Shown here: one piece after another, positions 1 to 5,689 of the stretch
Numbering within the stretch: position 1 is the stretch's first letter
Layout of the letters: each line of letters opens with the position of its first letter
From: CAZXNF01 sp050741255
GTDB taxonomy: Bacteria > Pseudomonadota > Gammaproteobacteria > Burkholderiales > SG8-41
Direction of reading: 5' to 3'
NCBI GenBank assembly: GCA_050741255.1
Contig: JBOIEQ010000193.1
Coordinates: forward strand, 1-7,113
Length of the DNA: 7,113 bases
Position numbers and translations under genes: made by a program
The notes under the pieces: model-generated
The model's input: only the letters and a program-made list of their open reading frames with translations
What the model was told of the DNA's origin: nothing
The model's database searches: none

Positions 1-71
1 GGATTCGGGATTAGAAAGCAACCACCGGCGCGGTTGCGCCCTTCGTTCTCAAATCCCCAATCCCTAATCCC
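1..71. repeat. Inverted arrays of GGGATTN heptads flanking the nth terminator
   Basis: GGGATT units occur with a 7-base period in two opposing arrays. On the plus strand they sit at 1-5 (cut by the window edge) and 7-12. On the minus strand they are read as AATCCC at 52-57, 59-64 and 66-71. The right array runs into the last codons and stop of nth. From memory, heptad arrays of this kind are common in intergenic DNA of Xanthomonadaceae; that link is knowledge-based and unchecked. The arrays may continue left of the window. Confidence 0.6.
13..37 (-). terminator. Probable intrinsic terminator of nth
   Basis: On the minus strand GCAACC (37-32) and GGTTGC (23-18) form a 6-bp stem with an 8-base loop, followed at once by the T-rich run TTTCT (17-13). 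The stem begins 27 bases after the nth stop codon. The short stem and interrupted T-run make this a modest call. Confidence 0.45.
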
Positions 72-732
72 CCATGCCCAATCGCGGCACTTTCTTCCCT
101 TCCCTGGTCTTGCCGCGGAACGCGCACAGGTCGCGGATTACGCAGGCCGGGCAATCCGGCGTGCGCGCCTTGCACACGTAGCGGCCATGCAGCAGCAGCC
201 AGTGGTGGGCGTTCATCAGATATTCTTCCGGAACGAACTTGAGCAGGCGCGCCTCCACCTGCAGCACGTTCTTGCCCGGTGCGAGGCCGGTGCGGTTGGA
301 GACGCGGAAAATGTGCGTGTCCACCGCCATCGTCGGCTGGCCGAACGCGGTGTTGAGGATCACGTTGGCGGTCTTGCGGCCGACGCCGGGCAGCGCTTCC
401 AGGGCTTCGCGCGTGGCGGGTACTTCGCCGCCGTGCCGCTCCAGCAGCAGCCGGCAGGTGGCGATCACGTTTTTCGCCTTGGTGCGGTAGAGGCCGATGC
501 GCTTGATGTGTTCGGTCAGCCCGGCCTCGCCCAGCGCGGCGATGGCCTGCGGCGTGCGGGCCGTCCGGAACAGTCCCTGCGTGGCAAGGTTGACGCTTTT
601 GTCGGTCGCCTGCGCGGACAGGATGACCGCAACCAGCAGTTCGAACGGCGACGCATACGCCAGTTCGGTGGTGGGATGCGGGTTGGCGGCGGCCAGCCGC
701 GCGAAAAGGGTCTTGCGCTGGGCGGGATTCAT
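64..732 (-). CDS. nth: Endonuclease III, DNA glycosylase/AP lyase
   Basis: This 222-residue protein is a full-length endonuclease III, a base-excision-repair enzyme that removes oxidised pyrimidines and nicks the abasic site by beta-elimination. The helix-hairpin-helix motif LPGVGRKTA (114-122) contains the Schiff-base lysine K120. The catalytic aspartate is D138 in VDTHIFR. Four cysteines with C-x6-C-x2-C-x5-C spacing (C187, C194, C197, C203) bind the [4Fe-4S] cluster. All these positions carry the same numbers as in the E. coli enzyme, so there are no internal indels of note. The start is ATG at 732, with no strong ribosome binding site upstream. In many gammaproteobacteria nth follows rsx/rnf genes. 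Here an inverted-repeat element ends only 31 bases upstream of the start, so transcription must begin inside or very close to that element or come from further upstream. Confidence 0.97.
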   Translation of the reverse strand: MNPAQRKTLFARLAAANPHPTTELAYASPFELLVAVILSAQATDKSVNLATQGLFRTARTPQAIAALGEAGLTEHIKRIGLYRTKAKNVIATCRLLLERHGGEVPATREALEALPGVGRKTANVILNTAFGQPTMAVDTHIFRVSNRTGLAPGKNVLQVEARLLKFVPEEYLMNAHHWLLLHGRYVCKARTPDCPACVIRDLCAFRGKTREGKKVPRLGMGD

Positions 733-763
733 CGGGCGCGGGTTCGATTCCGGGGCGGAGCCC

Positions 764-1030
764 AGAGCCTGTTATGGGCCTAAACGTGCGCGGCGTTGAG
801 CCAAAAGGACTCGGCTGCTAGGCGCGAGGAGGCAGCATAGCCCCTCTATGCAACGACGAGCAACGACGCAGACGGGCCCTTTTGGCTCAACCCGAAGGGA
901 ACGCGGGATTCGGGGTCCATTGCGTCGTCGCCGCCCGCTTGCAGGGTGGGGCCCTGCGGCGCGTGCGGCTCCTAGCACTGACCCCCGACTACCGCGTTCG
1001 CCGCATACGTTTAGGTCCATAACAGGCTCT
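764..1030. mobile_element. MITE-like element with 32-bp terminal inverted repeats and folded interior
   Basis: The ends at 764-795 and 999-1030 are inverted repeats matching at 29 of 32 positions, starting AGAGCCTGTTATGG. Inside are a perfect 14-bp inverted repeat GTTGAGCCAAAAGG (795-808 with 878-891) and a second arm with AACGCGG/CCGCGTT (900-906 with 992-998) continued by TCGGGG/CCCCGA (910-915 with 983-988). The arms abut the terminal stem, so the whole element can fold as a three-way junction. There is no transposase or credible ORF. The size, terminal repeats and lack of coding capacity fit a non-autonomous transposon (MITE). The GAGCCTGTT end resembles, from memory, IS5-family ends. No convincing target-site duplication is visible: CCC flanks one end and AGC the other. 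A structured RNA gene is the alternative. Confidence 0.7.
850..869. repeat. Tandem 10-bp direct repeat inside the MITE-like element
   Basis: GCAACGACGA (850-859) is followed immediately by GCAACGACGC (860-869), matching at 9 of 10 positions. The repeat lies in the loop region of the first internal arm. Part of the copy region (863-870, ACGACGCA) is exactly complementary to TGCGTCGT at 921-928 in the second arm. Confidence 0.7.
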
Positions 1031-1056
1031 AGCGGCGGCGTCGGCCGCGCGCAAGC

Positions 1057-1098
1057 CCGCCGGGAGGCAATACGCGCATGCCGTTGACATCCCGGCGG
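1057..1098. repeat. 9-bp perfect inverted repeat enclosing the cyclase -35 element
   Basis: CCGCCGGGA (1057-1065) pairs perfectly with TCCCGGCGG (1090-1098) across 24 bases. The -35-like TTGACA (1084-1089) sits at the inner edge of the right arm. It could be an operator for the cyclase promoter, or chance in GC-rich DNA. Confidence 0.35.
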
Positions 1099-1112
1099 CG
1101 GCACTCTTAACT
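1084..1112 (+). promoter_or_regulatory. Candidate sigma-70 promoter for the diguanylate cyclase gene
   Basis: A perfect -35 hexamer TTGACA (1084-1089) is followed after exactly 17 bases by TTAACT (1107-1112), a weak -10 match. Transcription would begin near 1119, giving a leader of about 157 bases. The exact spacing and perfect -35 are the support; the poor -10 is the weakness. Confidence 0.4.
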
Positions 1113-1275
1113 CTAGGCGTCGCCGGCATTAATCCGCACTCGCGGGCGACACGCACAGGCCGTTCGTGCCAAAGTGCGCGTTTTACCCCGCCGCAGACGT
1201 CCCGTAACCCATGGTACAGGTCTTGCAGGAATAGCAGGACCAGACCCGACGTACAACGAGACCCAGATTCGCATC

Positions 1276-2160
1276 ATGGCCAAGACCAGAAACCGGCGCG
1301 ACCAGGAGGTCAGCAGCTATTTCGCCCTGCAGTCCAGCCCGCACTGGCTGGCGCTGGGCTTTGTCGCGCTCCTGCTGGTGGCGGCGATCGACTACGCGCT
1401 GAGCCTGCAGGTGCGGCTCACCGTGCTGTATATCGTGCCGCTCATGCTGCTGACATGGACGGCGGGTCGCGCATTCGGACTGCTGCTGTCGGTGGTGGCG
1501 TGCCTGAGTTGGGGCATCCTCGATTACAGCAACGACCGTTTCTCCGGCCAGACCGGTTACCTGTGGCTGGAGTGGGGGTTGGTGTTCTTCGCGCTCGCCG
1601 TGCTGGTGACCGCCCTGACGGCCCTCAAGCATTCGCTGGCGGAAGCGCACTTCGCTTCCCGTCGCGACACCCTGACCGGACTCGTCAACAAGGGCGGCTT
1701 CTATCAGGTGGTGAGCGCCGAGCTGGAAGTCTGCCGGCGCTACCGGCGCACGCTGTCGGTGGCCTACATCGATTGCGACAACTTCAAGGAAGTCAACGAC
1801 CGCTACGGGCACCACGTCGGCGATGAAGTGCTCCGCATTGTGGCGCGCACCATGTCGAGGAAGCTGCGCGCCTCCGACCTGCCGGCGCGGCTGGGGGGCG
1901 ACGAGTTCGCGGTGATGCTGCCGGAGACCAGCGCGGAGTCGTGCCGCCTGGTGGTGGAAATGATGCAGCAGCGCCTGCTCACCGAAATGCAGGCCCACCA
2001 GTGGCCGGTCACGTTTTCCATCGGCATCGCGACTTTCATGCGCATGCCGCCGTCGATCGACGACATGATCCGGCTCGCCGACCAGTTGATGTACTCGGTC
2101 AAGAACACCCGCAAGGGTGATATCCGGCAGGAAATCTTCGGCTCGACCGTCAAGAGCTGA
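1276..2160 (+). CDS. Membrane-anchored GGDEF diguanylate cyclase
   Basis: The 294-residue protein should make cyclic di-GMP from two GTP at the inner membrane. Four hydrophobic segments lie at about 24-44, 48-63, 66-84 and 97-117, forming a membrane sensor module I cannot assign to a named family. A short linker leads to a complete GGDEF domain. This has DTLTGL (131-136), the metal-binding D166 in IDCDNF, N174-D175, and the active-site GGDEF at 207-211. An inhibitory I-site RASD (198-201) lies exactly five residues before GGDEF, so product feedback inhibition is likely. There is no EAL or HD-GYP domain. I chose ATG at 1276; the frame stays open back to a GTG at 1174, but the added residues are arginine/proline-rich and unlike a protein N-terminus. 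No strong ribosome binding site is visible. The gene is convergent with rsxB, with only 29 bases between the stops and no clear terminator. Confidence 0.93.
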   Translation: MAKTRNRRDQEVSSYFALQSSPHWLALGFVALLLVAAIDYALSLQVRLTVLYIVPLMLLTWTAGRAFGLLLSVVACLSWGILDYSNDRFSGQTGYLWLEWGLVFFALAVLVTALTALKHSLAEAHFASRRDTLTGLVNKGGFYQVVSAELEVCRRYRRTLSVAYIDCDNFKEVNDRYGHHVGDEVLRIVARTMSRKLRASDLPARLGGDEFAVMLPETSAESCRLVVEMMQQRLLTEMQAHQWPVTFSIGIATFMRMPPSIDDMIRLADQLMYSVKNTRKGDIRQEIFGSTVKS

Positions 2161-2189
2161 ACGGCGGCCAGCGTCGTCGTTTCCGCGCG

Positions 2190-2783
2190 TCAGTCCCGTC
2201 CCCGCAGGCGGGCGCGGGCCCGTTCGACGGCGCGCGCGATCGTGTCCCGCTTCAGTGTCGCGGCAGCCATGGCCGGCGCGGCGGTGTGCCGGGCGCGGCG
2301 GGCGTTGCGCCGTTCATGGCGTGCACGGGCCTCGCGGCCGAGGGTGAGCAATGCCGCGTGGTCCGGTTGCGGCATCAGCGGCACCAGCGCGATGCAATCC
2401 ACCGGGCACGGCGGCAGGCACAGCTCGCACCCGGTGCAATCCTCCGCGAGCACGGTGTGCATGCGTTTCGGCGCGCCCACGATGGCATCCACCGGACAGG
2501 CCTCGATGCACAGCGTGCAGCCGATGCACCACGCCTCGTCGATCACGGCGACCGCCCGCGGTTTGGCGGAGCCGCAGGCGGGGTCGAGCGCTTGCGCGGG
2601 CAGACCCGTGACGCGCGCGAGCGCCAGCAGGCCTTCAATGCCGGCGGGCGGGCAGCGGTTGATGCCGGTCTCGCCGCGCGCGATTGCCTCCGCATAAGGC
2701 CGGCAGCCCGCGTAGCCGCATTGCCGGCACTGCGTCTGGGGAAGCTCGGCGTCAATCGCATCGACGAGCACGCTGGCGTTCAT
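2190..2783 (-). CDS. rsxB: RsxB/RnfB-like iron-sulfur electron-transfer protein lacking the N-terminal membrane helix
   Basis: This 197-residue protein matches the cytoplasmic part of RsxB/RnfB. An Fes-type cluster domain has C19, C22, C27 and C44. Two ferredoxin-type [4Fe-4S] motifs follow, C86-x2-C89-x2-C92-x3-C96 and C116-x2-C119-x2-C122-x3-C126, each ending in CP. The stretch CIGCTLCIEACPVDAIVGA is very close to E. coli RsxB. The hydrophobic N-terminal anchor of E. coli RsxB is absent: this protein starts directly with MNASVLVDAID before the first cluster. The tail (about 145-197) is rich in arginine and alanine. No other rsx/rnf genes are in view, so it may work as a soluble ferredoxin rather than in a full membrane Rsx complex. 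Its ATG overlaps the ald stop as ATGA, which indicates translational coupling. The role is inferred; a partner cannot be named from this window. Confidence 0.85.
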   Translation of the reverse strand: MNASVLVDAIDAELPQTQCRQCGYAGCRPYAEAIARGETGINRCPPAGIEGLLALARVTGLPAQALDPACGSAKPRAVAVIDEAWCIGCTLCIEACPVDAIVGAPKRMHTVLAEDCTGCELCLPPCPVDCIALVPLMPQPDHAALLTLGREARARHERRNARRARHTAAPAMAAATLKRDTIARAVERARARLRGRD

Positions 2784-3892
2784 CGCAGGGCATCCGGCAC
2801 GGCCACGTACGGGAGGCCCACGTCCGCTGCGAGATCGGCATGCGTGAGGTGGCCGTCGTGCATCTGCAGCCCGGGGACGAGCGCGGGTTCACGTCTGAGG
2901 GCCTCACGCAGGCCATGGCGGGCGAGGACGAGGGCATAGGGCAAGGTGGCCTGCGCAAGTGCAAGCGTGGCCGTGCGCGCCACCGCCGACGGCATGTTGG
3001 GTACACAGTAGTGCAGCACGCCTTCCTCGACGAAGACCGGCTCGACATGCGAGGTTGGCCGCGAGGTGTCGGCGATCCCGCCCTGGTCGATGCCGACATC
3101 GACGATGACCGAGCCGGGACGCATCGTGCGCAGGTCCTCGCGGTGAATGAGCCTGGGCGAGCGTTTGCCCGCCAGCAGGACGGCGCCGACGACGAGGTCC
3201 GCGCTGCGCACGGCTTCCGCCACCGCCGCGGGCTCGGCGGCACGGGTAATCAGACGCGGGCCGAATACGGCTTCCAGCCGCCGCAGGACGGCGGCGTTCT
3301 TGTCGAGCAGCGTGACCGTGGCCCCCATGCCGATGGCGATGCGCGCGGCGCCGGCGCCGACCGTGCCGCCGCCGATGATCGTCACCTGCGCGGGCGGCAC
3401 GCCGGGCACACCGCCCAGCAGTACGCCACTGCCGCCGTTGGGCATCTGCAATGCCCACGCGCCGACCTGCGGCGCGAGCCGTCCCGCGATGTCCGACATC
3501 GGGATGAGCAGCGGCAGGCTGCCGTCCGGTGCGGTGACGGTTTCGAAGGCGAGGGCGCTCACGCGGCGTTCCAGCATCGCCGCCAGTAACGGCGGGTCGG
3601 GCGCGAAATGCAGATAGCAGTAGAGGATCTGGCCGGGGTGCGTCAGCGCGTACTCGGACGCCTGCGGTTCCTTGACCTTGATCACGAGGTCGGCGTCGTA
3701 GACCTCGGCGGCGGTCGCCACGATCTGCGCGCCGGCCGCACGGTAAGCGTCGTCGGTCAGGCCTACCGCCGTGCCTGCACCCGCCTGCACGCGCACCGCG
3801 TGGCCTTCCGCCGCAAGCGCGTGCGCGCCCGAAGGCGTCAGGCCGACGCGGAACTCGCGGGTCTTGATCTCCTTCGGGACGCCGATGCGCAT
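2780..3892 (-). CDS. ald: Alanine dehydrogenase (NAD-dependent)
   Basis: The 370-residue protein is a full-length alanine dehydrogenase, which interconverts L-alanine and pyruvate plus ammonium using NAD(H). It opens with MRIGVPKEIKTREFRVGLTP, where R15 binds substrate. K74 and H95 correspond to the substrate-binding lysine and catalytic histidine (one residue offset from the M. tuberculosis numbers 75 and 96). D269 in GIDQGG is the catalytic aspartate. The Rossmann nucleotide motif GGGTVG is at 174-179. VPNMP (297-301) is also conserved. I chose ATG at 3892, one base after the pyrD stop. An AGGGGAA Shine-Dalgarno sequence lies about six bases upstream, inside the end of pyrD. The open frame extends to 4057, but that part is a shadow of pyrD. 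The related N-terminus of transhydrogenase PntA is excluded by the complete Ald length and active site. Confidence 0.95.
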   Translation of the reverse strand: MRIGVPKEIKTREFRVGLTPSGAHALAAEGHAVRVQAGAGTAVGLTDDAYRAAGAQIVATAAEVYDADLVIKVKEPQASEYALTHPGQILYCYLHFAPDPPLLAAMLERRVSALAFETVTAPDGSLPLLIPMSDIAGRLAPQVGAWALQMPNGGSGVLLGGVPGVPPAQVTIIGGGTVGAGAARIAIGMGATVTLLDKNAAVLRRLEAVFGPRLITRAAEPAAVAEAVRSADLVVGAVLLAGKRSPRLIHREDLRTMRPGSVIVDVGIDQGGIADTSRPTSHVEPVFVEEGVLHYCVPNMPSAVARTATLALAQATLPYALVLARHGLREALRREPALVPGLQMHDGHLTHADLAADVGLPYVAVPDALR

Positions 3893-3893
3893 G

Positions 3894-4913
3894 TCAGTTC
3901 CCCTGTGCGCAGGTGGCGCGTGCTGCTTCCCGCACCAGCGCCGGGCCGCGGTAGATGAACCCGGTATAGAGCTGGACGAGGCTCGCGCCGGCGGCGAGCA
4001 TGGCGCGCGCCTCCGCGCCCGACGAGATGCCGCCGACGCCGATGATGGGAATCGCACCGGCGAGGGCCTGTGCCAGCGCGGCGACGACTTCGCGCGAACG
4101 TTGCGTGAGCGGCGCGCCGCTCAGGCCGCCACCTTCCTCCGCGTGCGGCAGATCCTGCACGGCGTCGCGGGCGATCGTCGTGTTGGTGGCGATGACCGCG
4201 TCGATGGCATAGCGCTGGAGCAGGGTGGCGATCTCCGCGATCTGCGCGGACTCGAGGTCGGGCGCGATCTTGACCGCGACCGGCACGCGCCGGCCGTGCG
4301 TGGCGGCGAGCGCCTCGCGTTCCACGCGCACGGCCCCGAGCAGGCGTTCCAGTGCGGCGCCCTCCTGCAGCGCGCGCAGGTTCTTCGTGTTGGGTGACGA
4401 GATGTTGACCGTGATGTAGTCAGCGTGCGGATACACGGCGCGCAGGCAGACGACGTAATCGTCTTCGGCGCGTTCCACCGGGGTGTCGAAGTTCTTGCCG
4501 ATGTTGATGCCCAGCACGCCCTGGTAGCCGCGCGCGCGCGCCGCCTGCACGCGCGCCACCAGGTGGGCGACGCCGGCATTGTTGAAGCCCATGCGGTTGA
4601 TGATGGCGCGCGCCTGCGGCAGGCGGAACAGCCGGGGCTGCGGATTGCCGGGCTGTGGACGCGGCGTGACGGTGCCGATCTCGAGGAAGCCGAAGCCCAG
4701 CGCGGCGAGTCCTTCGATATGGTCGCCGTTCTTGTCGAAGCCGGCGGCGAGGCCGACGGGATTGGGGAATTCCAGACCCATGACGCGGCGCGGGCAGCGC
4801 ACCGCGGCCGGCGTGGGCAGCTTCGCGAGCAGGTCGATGCCGGCGCAGGCGACGGCGTGCGCCCGCTCGGGGTCGAGCGTGAAGAGCAGGGGTCGTGCGA
4901 GGGGAAATAACAT
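3894..4913 (-). CDS. pyrD: Dihydroorotate dehydrogenase (quinone), class 2
   Basis: The 339-residue protein oxidises dihydroorotate to orotate in pyrimidine synthesis and passes electrons via FMN to membrane quinones. The N-terminal LFPLARPLLFTLDPERAH matches the class 2 membrane-association helices. Family motifs follow in order: NPVGLAAGFDKNG (51-63), EIGTVTPRPQPGNP (78-91), INRMGFNN (105-112), GVLGINIGKN (132-141), and VNISSPNT (169-176) with catalytic base S173. VAVKIAPDL (212-220), ATNTT (242-246) and the phosphate-binding GVGGISSG (292-299) complete the set. ATG at 4913 aligns with the E. coli start. A TTG nine codons further up (4940) is less likely because it overlaps the bpt stop and adds non-family residues. 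A TACAAT hexamer six bases before the ATG suggests a second promoter and possibly a leaderless mRNA. The gene lies 23 bases after bpt and one base before ald. Confidence 0.97.
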   Translation of the reverse strand: MLFPLARPLLFTLDPERAHAVACAGIDLLAKLPTPAAVRCPRRVMGLEFPNPVGLAAGFDKNGDHIEGLAALGFGFLEIGTVTPRPQPGNPQPRLFRLPQARAIINRMGFNNAGVAHLVARVQAARARGYQGVLGINIGKNFDTPVERAEDDYVVCLRAVYPHADYITVNISSPNTKNLRALQEGAALERLLGAVRVEREALAATHGRRVPVAVKIAPDLESAQIAEIATLLQRYAIDAVIATNTTIARDAVQDLPHAEEGGGLSGAPLTQRSREVVAALAQALAGAIPIIGVGGISSGAEARAMLAAGASLVQLYTGFIYRGPALVREAARATCAQGN

Positions 4914-4919
4914 GCGCGG

Positions 4920-4925
4920 ATTGTA
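4920..4925 (-). promoter_or_regulatory. Candidate -10 element for a leaderless pyrD transcript
   Basis: On the minus strand TACAAT ends six bases before the pyrD ATG, which would put the transcription start at or next to the A of the start codon. No strong ribosome binding site precedes this ATG, in keeping with a leaderless message. No good -35 hexamer is seen at the expected distance, so the call is tentative. Confidence 0.35.
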
Positions 4926-4936
4926 CCGCGCCGCGC

Positions 4937-5689
4937 TCAACGCTCCGGCGGCGCTTCGCCCGTAGGCGGGTCTATCGTCTGCCAGCGGCCGTCAACCAGG
5001 CCCTGCATCGGCTGGAAGCCGATCTTGTAGGCCATCTTGCGGCTCTGCGCGATCCAGTAGCCGAGATACAGGTAGGGCAGTTCGAGGCTCCGGCACAGGT
5101 CGAGCTGCCACAGGATGTTGTAGGTGCCGTAGCTCGTGGCGGCGACTTCGGGATCGAAGAAGGTGTACACCGAGGACAGGCCGTCCTGCAGTTCGTCGAC
5201 GATGCTCACCATGCGCAGCACGCCGTGGTCGCGGAATTCGACCAGCCGCGAATCGACGTTGCTCTGCAGGAGGAAGTGGCGGTACTGCTCGCGGCTGTCC
5301 TGGTCCATGCCGCCGCCGGCGTGGCGCGTGGACTGGTAGCGGAGATAGAGCTGGTAGTGCTCGGCGCTGTACTTGAGGTCGAGCATGGTCGCCGTGAGGC
5401 CGGCGTGGCGCCGGCGGACGCGCCGCTGCACGCGGTTCGCGCGGTATTCGTCCACCACCACGCGCACCGGCACGCAGGCCCGGCAGGCGTCGCAGTAGGG
5501 GCGGTAGGTGAAGGCGCCGCTGCGGCGGAAGCCGGCCTTGACGAGTTCGCCGTAGACCGGCCCGTCGATCAGGTGGCTGGGGGTCGCGACCTGCGAGCGC
5601 GCCATGCGCTCCGGCAGGTAGCTGCACGGGTAGGGCGCCGTCGCGTAGAACTGCAGTACCGACAGCGGAAAATCGTTAAGCAGGCTCAT
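4937..5689 (-). CDS. bpt: Aspartate/glutamate leucyltransferase (Bpt/ATE family)
   Basis: The 250-residue protein belongs to the bacterial ATE-like family that transfers leucine from Leu-tRNA to N-terminal Asp or Glu, creating a degron read by ClpS/ClpAP in the cytoplasm. Family motifs are clear: YPCSYLPER (20-28), the cysteine group YCDACRACVPVRV (65-77, C66/C69/C72), SVYTFFDP (173-180), GTYNILWQL (188-196), and YLYLGYWIAQSRKMAYKIGFQP (206-227). C22 and the C66-C72 group correspond to the conserved N-terminal cysteines of the ATE domain. The length is typical. The start at 5689 leaves a short N-terminus before the first motif, as in homologues. The gene overlaps the end of aat by 14 bases and ends 23 bases before pyrD. 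I chose bpt over arginyltransferase ate because bacterial members of this subfamily use Leu-tRNA; the sequence alone does not prove the donor. Confidence 0.93.
   Translation of the reverse strand: MSLLNDFPLSVLQFYATAPYPCSYLPERMARSQVATPSHLIDGPVYGELVKAGFRRSGAFTYRPYCDACRACVPVRVVVDEYRANRVQRRVRRRHAGLTATMLDLKYSAEHYQLYLRYQSTRHAGGGMDQDSREQYRHFLLQSNVDSRLVEFRDHGVLRMVSIVDELQDGLSSVYTFFDPEVAATSYGTYNILWQLDLCRSLELPYLYLGYWIAQSRKMAYKIGFQPMQGLVDGRWQTIDPPTGEAPPER

Larger units (their letters stand above)
733..1275. other. Non-coding interval between nth and the diguanylate cyclase gene
   Basis: This 543-bp gap between divergent genes has no credible protein gene; the open frames in it are arginine/proline-rich products of GC-rich DNA. 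From left to right it holds a 31-bp nth leader with a tRNA T-arm-like motif (741-751), the inverted-repeat element (764-1030), a 9-bp inverted repeat around a promoter-like -35 (1057-1098), and a probable leader of about 157 bases before the cyclase start. The leader contains a possible GTCGCC/GGCGAC hairpin (1119-1124 with 1145-1150). I recognise no riboswitch class in it. Confidence 0.6.

Noticed and set aside
731..764. A tRNA gene ending at the inverted-repeat element
   Set aside because: Only the T-arm consensus is present; the T-stem pairs poorly, the CCA is out of register, and no acceptor or anticodon arm is found upstream, where nth begins.
34..783. Plus-strand 249-residue open frame opposite nth
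   Set aside because: It is antisense to a full-length nth with intact active site; its glutamine/arginine-rich composition is typical of a shadow frame in GC-rich DNA.
772..1104. Open frames on both strands within the inverted-repeat element (772-1104 minus, 848-1087 plus)
   Set aside because: Arginine/proline-rich, no recognisable motifs, and they run across the terminal repeat; no transposase features.
1174..1275. GTG start extending the cyclase by 34 residues
   Set aside because: The added segment is arginine-rich, lacks a membrane or signal character, and ATG 1276 gives a normal short N-terminus before the first membrane segment.
1119..1275. Riboswitch (cyclic di-GMP or other) in the cyclase leader
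   Set aside because: Only a simple 6-bp hairpin is visible; I see none of the conserved cores of known riboswitch classes.
2286..3589. Plus-strand open frames opposite rsxB and ald (2286-2939 and 2684-3589)
   Set aside because: Antisense to genes with intact cluster and active-site residues; no motifs of their own.
3893..4057. Longer alanine dehydrogenase N-terminus starting at 4057
   Set aside because: The extension is out-of-frame pyrD coding sequence; the family N-terminus MRIGVPKEIK begins at 3892 with a good ribosome binding site.
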